Assembly (NCBI GenBank): GCA_947502495.1
Contig: CANNAC010000001.1
Span: forward strand, 124,001 to 188,000
DNA: 64,000 bases
Origin: an uncultured Flavobacteriaceae bacterium
GTDB taxonomy: Bacteria; Bacteroidota; Bacteroidia; Flavobacteriales; Flavobacteriaceae
Direction: 5' to 3'
The first letter of the stretch is position 1. Every line of letters begins with the position of its first letter. A program made the position numbers and the translations under genes. Below the pieces are notes generated by a model, which did not search any database, was not told the origin of the DNA, and worked only from the letters and a program-made list of their open reading frames with translations. Of this stretch, positions 9,028 through 15,920 are shown piece after piece.

Positions 9028-9053
9028 TATATATATTCTCATTAATTATATCC

Positions 9054-9085
9054 AAGGGTTCTATTTTATAATAGAGCCCTTTTTT
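9054..9085 (+). terminator. Terminator of the two-component operon
   Basis: AAGGGTTCTATT pairs with AATAGAGCCCTT (with G-T pairs) around a TTAT loop, followed by a T-run. Confidence 0.85.
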
Positions 9086-9229
9086 ATTACTTATTCTCTA
9101 AAGTCAAGTCCTGCAGTGTTTTAATGAAAAACAGACTTTATATACTATTATGTTCCGTGTTACTTCATTTTAAAAACAAACAAAATACATCTGTTAAATC
9201 GTTGTAAATCAGTTAAAAATAATTAAACA

Positions 9230-9267
9230 CCCTGTTTTCAGGGTATTCATTTTCACTAAAAACGGGG
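9230..9267. promoter_or_regulatory. Candidate tandem operator of the LipL32 operon
   Basis: CCCTGTTTTCAGGG at 9230-9243 is nearly identical to the motif before the kinase gene. A weaker relative, CACTAAAAACGGGG at 9254-9267, lies 24 bp downstream. It ends exactly 23 nt before the minus-7 box, the same distance as at the kinase promoter. The 370-bp intergenic region otherwise holds only A/T-rich sequence. Confidence 0.5.
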
Positions 9268-9290
9268 TTAAAACAAACGGACTTCTGCCA

Positions 9291-9298
9291 TAAATTTG
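9291..9298 (+). promoter_or_regulatory. Promoter minus-7 box TAAATTTG
   Basis: TAnnTTTG consensus about 100 bp before the gene at 9397, implying a leader of about 90 nt with no recognised riboswitch. Confidence 0.55.
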
Positions 9299-9396
9299 TA
9301 CCAGAGAATAAGAAACACCATAAACAAATAACATAAAAAATATCTGGTGTTTCCTTTCTGAAAAAAAAACAAACTTTAACCATTAAAAACAAAATT

Positions 9397-9816
9397 ATGA
9401 CTTTCGGAATTACACTTATTTTATTAAGCATTATCGCAGTACCATCTTTATTATTATCCAAAAAACCTAACGCAAAAGAATTGTTAGAAAAAATAGAACC
9501 TTACCAAGGTTGGATCGGACTTATTTTTTGTTTTTACGGAGTGTGGGGTATTATTTTTTCCATTTTAAATTTAGGTTGGCTTACAACATTCCCAATTTGG
9601 TGGGTAACATTATTAGCAGGAAGTATTGTAGAAGCTGTTCTAGGGTTTATGTTAGGATTTAGCCTTATCAATAAATTTGTTTTATCTAAAAATGAAGCTG
9701 CTAAAGAAAAAGCAATGGTGCTTAGAGAGAAATTAGCTCCAAAACAAGGAAAACTAGGAATCGTAGGGCTATTTGTAGGTGCCTGGATGATTGTTGCTTC
9801 TATCTTATTCTTCTAA
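9397..9816 (+). CDS. Small integral membrane protein, function unknown
   Basis: 139 aa with four hydrophobic segments at about 1-20, 38-60, 65-90 and 120-139. The loop after helix 1 is charged ([15 protein letters not shown]) and the motif [11 protein letters not shown] precedes the last helix. No Cys or obvious catalytic residues. It is the first gene of an operon with a SIMPL protein and a LipL32 homologue, downstream of a likely RR-dependent promoter, so it may belong to an envelope-stress or surface response. I do not recognise the family. Confidence 0.75.
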   Translation: MTFGITLILLSIIAVPSLLLSKKPNAKELLEKIEPYQGWIGLIFCFYGVWGIIFSILNLGWLTTFPIWWVTLLAGSIVEAVLGFMLGFSLINKFVLSKNEAAKEKAMVLREKLAPKQGKLGIVGLFVGAWMIVASILFF

Positions 9817-9857
9817 AAAAATATAAAATTTAAACTAAAACATAAATTAAAATTATT

Positions 9858-10475
9858 ATGAAAAAATTCATCTTTTTAATGGCGGTACTATTCGCGGTAT
9901 CCTCCATAGCGCAAGAAAACAGAAATACCATTACCGTAGTTGGTGAAACCGAAACAAGTGTAGAAGACAATAGCTACACGATTTTAATCTCTTTACAACA
10001 AATACTTGTTTATGAAGGGCAAGGCGAAGTAGAAGTTGCCTCTGTAAGCGACGTAAAGAATAATTACATTAATAAATTAGGAGATTTAGGTATAGATTTT
10101 AGCAGGTTTCGTAGAAGTACCTATTACGAGTTTGCTTCATCTTATGGGCAAGGCAGAGTAACAGAGTTTTATTACCTAAAAACAGAGAATAAAGAAGAGG
10201 TTAGAAAAATTATAAACCTAAAAGTAGCTGGAATGTCCATTACTAATACAGAGATAGAAGCCAATAAATTATCCAACGATGAATTAGTAGCTCTTGCAAA
10301 AAAAGCAATGGATAACGCAAGAGAAAAAGCAGAGGCTTTAGCTCAAAAAATGAATAAAACGGTTGGTGAAGTTGTTGGTATTGTAGATCAAAACACAAGC
10401 GAACAATATGCACAAAGTTATGGTACTTCTAGATTACAAAGTCATGTAGTAACGGTCTCTTTCGAATTAAAATAA
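9858..10475 (+). CDS. SIMPL domain (DUF541) periplasmic protein
   Basis: 205 aa with a clear signal peptide (to about residue 18, SIAQ). The body follows the SIMPL pattern: NTITVVGETETSVEDNSY near the N-terminus, then KAMDNAREKAEALAQKMNKTVGEVVGI about 150-180, and a final beta strand. SIMPL proteins are periplasmic or secreted; the molecular function is not settled. The 41-bp gap from the upstream gene and 36-bp gap to the next suggest one operon. Confidence 0.88.
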   Translation: MKKFIFLMAVLFAVSSIAQENRNTITVVGETETSVEDNSYTILISLQQILVYEGQGEVEVASVSDVKNNYINKLGDLGIDFSRFRRSTYYEFASSYGQGRVTEFYYLKTENKEEVRKIINLKVAGMSITNTEIEANKLSNDELVALAKKAMDNAREKAEALAQKMNKTVGEVVGIVDQNTSEQYAQSYGTSRLQSHVVTVSFELK

Positions 10476-10511
10476 GGAATGTCTATAAATTAATAAATTA
10501 AATAAAAAATC

Positions 10512-11192
10512 ATGAAAATTAAATTAGTAGTATTATCCGTATTCACTTTCTGTTGTGTTTTTAATGCAGAAGCTCAAAAATTAAAAAAGTTTGGAAGTTC
10601 TGTCGAGAAAAAGATTGGTCCAAAAACAATTAAAGTACCTTATACAGATGTTATATCGTATTTAGGTTACGCTTCTGCAGGAAATGAAGACGAAATAGTA
10701 GATGGTAAAAAATTCCATTATATATACTTATGGATTCCTGCTGTTGCTCCAGAACTTGGTGTAAGAATGCTTTCTCCTGTAGCTAAAACAAAAATTAAAG
10801 GAGCTATTAGTTCGGAAGCTTACACAGAAAACGCTTCTTCTAGCGATTATTTTGACACGTACATTACTTTAGAACGTTCTACCATTTTCAAAAAAGAAGA
10901 TATTACTGTAGCGACTGCTAAAAGTGCTACTTGGACTAAACTAGATAGCAATGATGATAGTAGTGAAATGCCAAAACAACCTAGTGGAAGAAGTTACAAT
11001 TCGTTATTAAGATATAAGAGTGAAGTGGGAAGTCCTACAAAAGCTTTAACTGCTGGTTTATACCGTATTGGTTTTACAACGTATAAAACAGGAGAAGTTA
11101 AAGGAACCTTTTTAGCAGAAGTTGCAGCTCCAGTAAAATTACCAGGTGTGGTAATGGCTAAAACCATTGAAGCACTTAAAAAAGAACTATAG
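10512..11192 (+). CDS. LipL32-family secreted surface protein
   Basis: 226 aa. The signal peptide (to about 22, AEA-Q) has no lipobox, so it is probably a type I substrate, unlike lipidated leptospiral LipL32. The core matches LipL32 in order: YIYLWIPAVAPELGVRMLSP, YFDTYITLERS, SYNSLLRYK, and GLYRIGFTTYKTGEVKGTF. These correspond to the best-conserved strands of the leptospiral protein. The acidic Ca-binding run of LipL32 is only partly kept (KLDSNDDSSE). In Leptospira it is the most abundant surface protein, with debated function. Here it ends an operon under probable two-component control. Confidence 0.88.
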   Translation: MKIKLVVLSVFTFCCVFNAEAQKLKKFGSSVEKKIGPKTIKVPYTDVISYLGYASAGNEDEIVDGKKFHYIYLWIPAVAPELGVRMLSPVAKTKIKGAISSEAYTENASSSDYFDTYITLERSTIFKKEDITVATAKSATWTKLDSNDDSSEMPKQPSGRSYNSLLRYKSEVGSPTKALTAGLYRIGFTTYKTGEVKGTFLAEVAAPVKLPGVVMAKTIEALKKEL

Positions 11193-11218
11193 AAATAAAT
11201 AGACATTCTTATTTTAGT

Positions 11219-11253
11219 AAAACACCTCTTTATGTATATAAAGAGGTGTTTTT
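11219..11253 (+). terminator. Terminator of the LipL32 operon
   Basis: AAAACACCTCTTTA pairs with TAAAGAGGTGTTTT around a 4-6 nt loop, followed by Ts. The 250 bp after it (to 11507) hold no convincing gene. They contain no copy of the downstream array repeats. Confidence 0.9.
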
Positions 11254-11507
11254 ATGATTTCTATTAAAGTGTTTTTAATAGGGAATCCGCATTTCATTTA
11301 TAAGGTATTGTAAGCCGTTTTTAAATTCGGATATTTATTATTGGGAAACGAAGTGTGAATTTAGAAAGATGATTTTTTAGAAATAACATTCTATGTCGTT
11401 CGGGTTTCCCATATTGTGATACGTTCATGTAAAGTCTCACTATTTTTAATTTCTTTTTATTCATCCGTTATTTCATCATATGTTACAAACATCGAAGTTT
11501 TCTTCTT

Positions 11508-11876
11508 TTATTCTCGTAAAATTTTCTCCAGTTTACGACCTTTTGCCAATTCATCAATGAGTTTTTCCATACGTCTGCATTGTTTATATAATTCAAATTC
11601 ATCCTCTATTTCTTCAATTCGATAACCACAAACGACTCCTTTAATTAAGTGTGCATTGGGATGTATTTTAGCTTTTTGAAAGAATGTTCTAAAAGTAGCT
11701 TTCTCTTTTATAAGTAGTTGTAAGGCATCTTTATCAAAACCAGTAAACCATTCTATTACTTGGTCGAGTTCTTCTTTTTTTCTACCATTCTTCTCCAGCC
11801 TATTTAGGTAAAGTGGATAAATGGTTGCAAATATCATATTAGCGACTTTTTCATTTTTTAAGGCAGTAACTTTCAT
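11508..11876 (-). CDS. DUF2200 family protein
   Basis: 122 aa. The sequence follows the DUF2200 pattern closely: KVANMIFATIYPLYLNRLEK, KEELDQVIEWFTGFD, NAHLIKGVVCGYRIEEIED and a C-terminal IDELAKGRKLEKILR. Function unknown; no signal or membrane segment. It lies at the distal end of the cassette array, on the cassette strand, beyond the decayed repeat R1. No clean repeat follows its stop codon, so it may be a stranded old cassette or a chromosomal gene. DUF2200 genes also occur as mobile cargo elsewhere, from memory. Confidence 0.88.
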   Translation of the reverse strand: MKVTALKNEKVANMIFATIYPLYLNRLEKNGRKKEELDQVIEWFTGFDKDALQLLIKEKATFRTFFQKAKIHPNAHLIKGVVCGYRIEEIEDEFELYKQCRRMEKLIDELAKGRKLEKILRE

Positions 11877-11898
11877 CTTTATTTTATTTTGAATTAAT

Positions 11899-12006
11899 TG
11901 AAGTTCACGTGTTTTAAATAACCTGTTTTATAAACAAAACCGAACCAAAGAAAATCCGCGAGGATTTTTGTAAGTAGGCGAGAACCTAGCAATTAAATAT
12001 ACACGT
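11899..12006 (+). repeat. Array repeat R1, 5' part (attC-like, decayed, interrupted by IS110)
   Basis: It shares with R3 and R7 the central block (CGAACC, a GAAAATCC/GGATTTT-type hairpin, AAGTAGGCGAGAACCTAGCAATTAA) and ends in TATACACGT. The 5' arm is damaged: the stretch corresponding to TGTGTAAGATTAGTTGCG in R3 is missing and the AAC core reads CAC. The last 13 bp of the repeat lie beyond the IS110 element at 13308-13320. Confidence 0.8.
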
Positions 12007-12060
12007 CTTAAGTTAGCATTTTAATAAAAGTACTAATTTTAAGATATAAATAGAAAGAAC

Positions 12061-12228
12061 AAAAGAGAGAAATAAGATTAGTATACACGGTGAAGCATTA
12101 GACTTCGACAACATTGATAATCCTCTCTCTTTTACTACTAATATTTCGTTCAGTTCTGTGAGACCTAGATCTCGTTTTCAAGTTGTTGAAACATCGGTAG
12201 CTATGTTCTTTCCAAATTTCAAGTTGTT
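12061..12228 (+). ncRNA. Candidate bridge RNA region of the IS110 element
   Basis: IS110-group elements encode a bridge RNA in the non-coding end before the transposase. Here AAAAGAGAG (12061) and GATTA (12076) pair with TAATC (12118) and CTCTCTCTTTT (12123), a strong 5' stem-loop. About 95 nt follow that could supply target- and donor-binding loops. Exact ends and guide loops were not worked out. The assignment rests on family knowledge plus the hairpin. Confidence 0.45.
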
Positions 12229-13197
12229 ATGAATAAATATAAAGAAATTTATGGAATTGACATCAGTAAAGATGTCTTTGATGTTTATGGTTCAAAAAGT
12301 GGACATAATCAATTTAAAAATGAAGCCAAAGGTTTTGTATGCTTCCTAAAGGATTTAGAAAAAGACGTTTTGATAGTCATGGAAGCTACAGGCTATTATC
12401 ATTATCGTTTAGCACAGTTTTTATACAAATCAGGCTTCCAAGTTTCTGTAGTAAATCCATTATCTGTAAAGCGATTTATCCAGATGAAATTAGCTAAGGT
12501 AAAAACAGATAAAAGTGATGCTAAAGCGATAAGTGAGTATGGAGAGATGAATGATGTTCCATTGTACACGGCTTTAACAGATGTTCAGAGTGAGTGTTTG
12601 CAATTGTTTAGACTATTAGATAGTTATATAAAACACAGAACAGCGACAAAGAACAAACTAAAAGGAGAAGAAGTCTTAGGTATTCCTTCAAGGTTTGTTT
12701 ATCGTTCTTTAACTCGAAATTTAAAACATTTAAACAAAGAAGTTTTAGCATTGGAATCCCGTTTACTGGAGCTTGTTAAACAAGACCAGCAACATCAATT
12801 AACGTTATTAAAAAGTATTCCAGGTATGGGTGTAAAAACGGCTTTGTTTTTAATCGTTGTAACCGATGGATTTAAGAAGTTTGAAAACGCATCACAGCTA
12901 TGTAGTTATGTTGGTATTACACCAACTATACGAAAATCTGGGAGTAGTGTAAGAGGTCGAAGTAGAATAAGTAAAGTAGGTAACAAGAAACTAAGAAATC
13001 TACTGTTTTTATGTGCATTTTCTGCATGTAAGCACAATAAGGCTTGTAGAGAGATTTATGAACGATTGGTTGCCAAAGGAAAGAGTAAAAAACTTGCGTT
13101 AATAGCAGTAGGTAATAAGTTATTAAAGCAAGCTTTTGCTATTGCTAAATCAGGATTGCCATATTGTGAAAATCACGTTTCAGTATTGCCTAAATAG
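12229..13197 (+). CDS. IS110-family transposase (DEDD recombinase)
   Basis: 322 aa. The N-terminal RuvC-like DEDD domain shows GIDISKDVFDV (Asp10), VMEATGYYHY (Glu52) and the acidic pair in KVKTDKSDAKAI. The C-terminal transposase_20 domain shows SIPGMGVKTALFLI, FENASQLCSYVGITP and the catalytic-Ser region GSSVRGRSRISKVGNKKLR. Length and both domains are complete, so the element may be active. It is transcribed against the cassette genes. Confidence 0.95.
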   Translation: MNKYKEIYGIDISKDVFDVYGSKSGHNQFKNEAKGFVCFLKDLEKDVLIVMEATGYYHYRLAQFLYKSGFQVSVVNPLSVKRFIQMKLAKVKTDKSDAKAISEYGEMNDVPLYTALTDVQSECLQLFRLLDSYIKHRTATKNKLKGEEVLGIPSRFVYRSLTRNLKHLNKEVLALESRLLELVKQDQQHQLTLLKSIPGMGVKTALFLIVVTDGFKKFENASQLCSYVGITPTIRKSGSSVRGRSRISKVGNKKLRNLLFLCAFSACKHNKACREIYERLVAKGKSKKLALIAVGNKLLKQAFAIAKSGLPYCENHVSVLPK

Positions 13198-13221
13198 TAA
13201 AGAATTACATAAAATATAAAA

Positions 13222-13250
13222 GGCTCAAAACAATAATATTATTTTGAGCC
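13222..13250 (+). terminator. Hairpin after the IS110 transposase
   Basis: GGCTCAAAA and TTTTGAGCC arms with an 11-nt A/T loop, 25 bp after the transposase stop. No T-run of note follows. Confidence 0.5.
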
Positions 13251-13307
13251 AAAACTAATAATGTCTAAAATTAACGAAGAAAAGAGTTGTTTTTTACCTC
13301 AGTTCTT

Positions 13308-13320
13308 TGTTAGCCACTGG
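13308..13320 (+). repeat. Array repeat R1, 3' end (cassette core GTTAGCCACTGG)
   Basis: This is the part of R1 displaced by the IS110 element. GTTAGCCAC at 13309-13317 is the boundary of the HigBA cassette. It matches the reverse complement of the other boundary (TTGTGGCTAAC at the start of R2). Confidence 0.8.
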
Positions 13321-13329
13321 CTCCTGCAG

Positions 13330-13686
13330 TTAGTAATCTTGAATTAATACTTCGGTAGGAATATGAAGAGTAGTATTCAGTTTTCTAATCATATCTAAAG
13401 TCAGTTTTCGTTTTTTATTCAAAATCTCACTAACTCTACTCTTAAAACCAACAACTTCAGCCAAATCTTTTTGTTTCATTCCCATTTGTTCCATTCGGAA
13501 TTTAATAGCTTCAATAGGATCAGGCATTCCAATTGGAAAATTTTCGTTTTCAAATCGGTCAATTAAGATTGAAAGTATTTCAAGTTCGTCTCCTTGTTCA
13601 GTTCCTTTTTTAGAATCAAAAATCTCCTCAAGTCTTTCGAGTGCTTTTTGATAATCTTTTTCGTTTCTAATAGGTGTAATATTCAT
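13330..13686 (-). CDS. higA: HigA-type antitoxin, HTH domain
   Basis: 118 aa. An acidic helical N-terminal part (ERLEEIFDSKKGTEQGDELE) is followed by a Xre-type helix-turn-helix at about 65-115 (MGMKQKDLAEVVGFKSRVSE, NKKRKLTLDMIRKLN), the usual form of long HigA antitoxins. It lies 2 bp after the toxin gene on the same strand, the normal toxin-first HigBA order. Its stop is 9 bp before the array core, as expected for a cassette gene. It probably represses its own promoter through the palindrome at 14017. Confidence 0.93.
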   Translation of the reverse strand: MNITPIRNEKDYQKALERLEEIFDSKKGTEQGDELEILSILIDRFENENFPIGMPDPIEAIKFRMEQMGMKQKDLAEVVGFKSRVSEILNKKRKLTLDMIRKLNTTLHIPTEVLIQDY

Positions 13687-13688
13687 AA

Positions 13689-13982
13689 TCAGATATTATT
13701 TGCGTCAATTTTGTCATATTCAGCGTGAGTTCCGATAAATCTTATCCAACAAATTTGAAATTCAAAATTGAACTTCACAATTAATCGATAATTATTTCCT
13801 TTAATGTTGTAGACAATTCTATTGTCCTTTAAAATACTTGCGCTAGGATATTCCCTTTTTAATTCGTTTATATTATTCCATTCGGATTTTTCGGTTTCTC
13901 TGTACCACGATTTTAATTGTTCTTCACAACCTGCGTGTTTTTCCCAAAAATCTCGTAAAGTTCGTTTTGCGATTACTCTCAC
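13689..13982 (-). CDS. higB: HigB-type mRNA interferase toxin
   Basis: 97 aa, basic. It follows the HigB_toxin family: MRVIAKRTLRDFWEKH at the start, LKSWYRETEKSEW, NRIVYNIKGNNYRLIVKFN, and the family ending FIGTHAEYDKIDANNI. HigB cleaves translated mRNAs at the ribosome. As first gene of its cassette it has its own promoter (TATATTTG at 14000-14007, minus strand), so it does not depend on an array promoter. Toxin-antitoxin cassettes are a known stabiliser of large integron arrays. Confidence 0.95.
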   Translation of the reverse strand: MRVIAKRTLRDFWEKHAGCEEQLKSWYRETEKSEWNNINELKREYPSASILKDNRIVYNIKGNNYRLIVKFNFEFQICWIRFIGTHAEYDKIDANNI

Positions 13983-13999
13983 ATTATAATTGTTTGACG

Positions 14000-14007
14000 C
14001 AAATATA
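14000..14007 (-). promoter_or_regulatory. Promoter minus-7 box TATATTTG of higBA
   Basis: Minus-strand TAnnTTTG box 18 nt before the higB start codon. Confidence 0.6.
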
Positions 14008-14016
14008 ATAAAAAAG

Positions 14017-14031
14017 TTACCAATATGGTAA
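14017..14031. promoter_or_regulatory. Palindrome TTACCAATATGGTAA, candidate HigA operator
   Basis: Perfect 6-bp arms around a 3-nt centre, placed 10-24 bp upstream of the higBA minus-7 box. It is well sited for autorepression by the HTH antitoxin. Confidence 0.55.
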
Positions 14032-14050
14032 TTATTGTGATTTTTTTAGC

Positions 14051-14194
14051 TTGTGGCTAACGGTCTTGTATAAAAATAGTTGCGTTTTTTCGAGCGAGGA
14101 TTTTCCGAAGGAAAATCAGAAGTAGCAAAAGTGCAACGGCTTTTAAAATTAGTTCTAAATATAGCAATTTTTTTTATGCGTTGTTAGCTACAGT
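14051..14194 (+). repeat. Array repeat R2 (attC-like, 144 bp)
   Basis: Outer core TTGTGGCTAAC (HigBA cassette side), 6-nt spacer GGTCTT, arm GTATAAAAATAGTTGC, central hairpin GGATTTTCC-GAA-GGAAAATC, complementary arm GCAATTTTTTTTATGC, 3-nt spacer GTT, outer core GTTAGCTACAGT (next cassette). GTTGC (14079) can alternatively pair with GCAAC further in (about 14133). Confidence 0.9.
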
Positions 14195-14512
14195 TTATAG
14201 AAGAGCTAGAAGAATAACTGACCCAATTATTAAAAACGTTTTGGTTATAAAAATGGACTTCATATAAAATTCCAATTTTGAGTTATGAATCCATCTAACA
14301 ATAATTATTAGCCAACTAATAAATCCAATAAATATTGTGAATAAAGATAAAAGTGCAGGTATATTTATGGCAAAAGAATCTACTTCATTGGTTTGGTACA
14401 ATCCATTTTTAAATATGTCATCTAAAAGTAGAGAAGTTGAAACGAACAGAAACATAAGTGCAATTGCATGAAAAATAATTAATGATATTTTTTTTATTTC
14501 TTGGACTGTCAT
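14195..14512 (-). CDS. Cassette-borne membrane protein, function unknown
   Basis: 105 aa with three hydrophobic segments, at about 10-30 (ISLIIFHAIALMFLFVSTSL), 50-70 (PALLSLFTIFIGFISWLIII) and 88-105. No recognisable domain. The stop codon directly abuts the R2 core, the tight packing usual for cassette genes. It shares one cassette with the 172-aa gene upstream, from which it is separated by a leftover core at 14526. Confidence 0.7.
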   Translation of the reverse strand: MTVQEIKKISLIIFHAIALMFLFVSTSLLLDDIFKNGLYQTNEVDSFAINIPALLSLFTIFIGFISWLIIIVRWIHNSKLEFYMKSIFITKTFLIIGSVILLALL

Positions 14513-14525
14513 TTATTTTAAACTT

Positions 14526-14539
14526 TATTAGCTACAGTG
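14526..14539 (+). repeat. Orphan cassette core TTATTAGCTACAGT
   Basis: TTAGCTACAGT here repeats the 3' end of R2 (14184-14194) but the rest of a repeat is missing. It probably marks a lost repeat between two once separate cassettes. Confidence 0.55.
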
Positions 14540-14541
14540 TT

Positions 14542-15060
14542 TTATTCAGTCATTGTAAATCCAGCTCTTGTTTTTAATTTATTCGGTTTAAACATAAATG
14601 AAACTCCATTAATATTTAAATCGGTCAATTCATCAAGTTTTTTATAATCCGTAAAAATTTGACAAGAAACAGCAGTGAAATCAAATCTACTATCCACAGG
14701 ATTGAAAAATAATTGAATTCCACCATCATAAGTGTTTTCAATTAATTCAACGTTTGGGAATAATTCAGTTAAATATTCCAATTTTAGATTCAGATTTTTT
14801 CCGCTAAATTCAATATAACTAATTGGCTTGTCAGTTTCATTTTCTTCCAAGTCAGGATTTATAGCAATATAATTCAGATTTTCATTTCTTGGAATTAAGA
14901 ATTTAGAGGTTCGTTCTGTTTTTTTATATTTAGGATTTTCAATGCCAAATAAATCAGAAAAGGTTTTTGTTGATTGAGAATTTCCATTCGATAATAATTC
15001 AGAAATTGAGTCCAACCATTCTTTTGATTTTGTATTGTCTATGTTTTTTAATTCAGTCAC
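14542..15060 (-). CDS. Cassette-borne protein, function unknown (about 172 aa)
   Basis: The open frame extends to a TTG inside R3, but that stretch would merely translate the repeat. GTG at 15058-15060 (TELKNIDNTKS follows) is the likelier start, just after the R3 core. The protein is soluble and acidic, without signal or membrane segments. It has a Trp-rich early helix (SKEWLDSISELL) and mixed alpha/beta character later (IQLFFNPVDSRFDF). It resembles immunity- or SMI1-like small cytosolic cargo only in general composition. I assign no function. Confidence 0.65.
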   Translation of the reverse strand: MTELKNIDNTKSKEWLDSISELLSNGNSQSTKTFSDLFGIENPKYKKTERTSKFLIPRNENLNYIAINPDLEENETDKPISYIEFSGKNLNLKLEYLTELFPNVELIENTYDGGIQLFFNPVDSRFDFTAVSCQIFTDYKKLDELTDLNINGVSFMFKPNKLKTRAGFTMTE

Positions 15061-15073
15061 GATGTTTCTCAAA

Positions 15074-15212
15074 TTGTAGCTAACGTGTTTGTGTAAGATT
15101 AGTTGCGTGTTCAAGTAACTAATTTAGCAAATAAAAACCGAATAGAATATTCCGCAGGAATATTCGTAAGTAGGCTAGAACTAGCAATTAATTTTACACG
15201 TTGTTGCCAGTA
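15074..15212 (+). repeat. Array repeat R3 (attC-like, second subtype)
   Basis: Outer core TTGTAGCTAAC, spacer GTGTTT, arm GTGTAAGATTAGTTGC, central hairpin GAATATTCC-GCA-GGAATATTC, arm GCAATTAATTTTACAC, spacer GTT, outer core GTTGCCAGTAGT. With R1 and R7 it forms the subtype whose centre reads CTAATTTAG…AAACCGAA…AAGTAGG…GAAC. Confidence 0.9.
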
Positions 15213-15227
15213 GTATTTAATCCGGTT

Positions 15228-15878
15228 TTAAAAATTCCAATTTATAATTGGTAGTTTTCGTTTCTCGTTAATATTCCAAAGTCCTAATTGAATTCCTTTT
15301 GTGTTTTTACTTTTATTCCAAATTCCGATTTGTAGCCCAACCATTTTTTCATTCGCGTTATTCAATCCACCAATTTGAATCCCTTTCATATATTCCGTTG
15401 AATTCGATATTGCGATTTGAATACCATTACTATAAATTGCTTCGTTAAGTAATCCAGCAATTTGAATTCCATTTGAGTTATCCATTCCGTTCCACAAACC
15501 AGCAATCGCAATTCCGTTGTTTTCGGTTCCGCTTTGAGTAACTAAAGCCAATGTTATTCCGTTATAAGATATATCTCCAATTGTTCCACTCGAAATATTT
15601 AAACCATTGACAATTTCATCTGTTTTTTCGTTTCTAAGCAAACTACCATTTGCCATAAATCCGATAAGTCCAATTCCTGGAATTTCTAATCTAATTCCAT
15701 TCGTTCTTACAAATCTCTGTTTGTTATTTAGCTGCGGTAAAGCTCCAAAAGAAATTCCATTAATAGTAGTGTTTTGAGTGTGAAAAGTTCCAAATAAATA
15801 TCTGGTTTTTTCATTATAATCTTGACTAAAACAAGTAATTGAAATCAGAAGTAAAATGGTTATTGTGAGGTTTCTCAT
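15228..15878 (-). CDS. Secreted surface-repeat protein (LA_2272-like)
   Basis: 216 aa with signal peptide (to about 19, TCFSQ). From residue 90 on it is built of imperfect 20-residue units with the core NGIQIAGLxN or KGIQxGxWN, at least six of them: NGIAIAGLWN, NGIQIAGLLN, NGIQIAISN, KGIQIGGLNN, VGLQIGIWNK, KGIQLGLWN. This is the pattern of the LA_2272 surface repeat, first noted in Leptospira. It predicts a stacked beta structure at the cell surface. The IS3 element starts 4 bp upstream of its ATG and has probably removed the native promoter region. Confidence 0.8.
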   Translation of the reverse strand: MRNLTITILLLISITCFSQDYNEKTRYLFGTFHTQNTTINGISFGALPQLNNKQRFVRTNGIRLEIPGIGLIGFMANGSLLRNEKTDEIVNGLNISSGTIGDISYNGITLALVTQSGTENNGIAIAGLWNGMDNSNGIQIAGLLNEAIYSNGIQIAISNSTEYMKGIQIGGLNNANEKMVGLQIGIWNKSKNTKGIQLGLWNINEKRKLPIINWNF

Positions 15879-15920
15879 ATATGTCTTGTCCTGAAATACG
15901 GCTACAGGTTAAAATTGATT

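Larger units (their letters stand above)
12007..13307 (+). mobile_element. IS110-family insertion sequence inserted in R1
   Basis: Joining the flanks (…TATACACGT and TGTTAGCCAC…) restores the 3' end of an array repeat exactly as in R4 and R7 (TACACGTTGTTAG). This locates the ends to within 1-3 nt; a CT or GT core dinucleotide is also possible. There are no long terminal inverted repeats, as is normal for the family. It holds one transposase and about 220 nt of upstream non-coding DNA. Confidence 0.8.

Noticed and set aside
10512-11192. LipL32 homologue as a lipoprotein
   Set aside because: The Cys pair in the signal peptide lies inside the hydrophobic core and lacks a lipobox context; AEA-Q is a better type I site.
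11508-11876. DUF2200 gene as a full cassette of the array
   Set aside because: No repeat or matching core (GTGAACTTC) was found on its far side, so membership cannot be supported.
15061-15114. Longer start (TTG 15114) for the 172-aa cassette gene
   Set aside because: The extra codons are a translation of repeat R3, including CACGTTAGCTAC.
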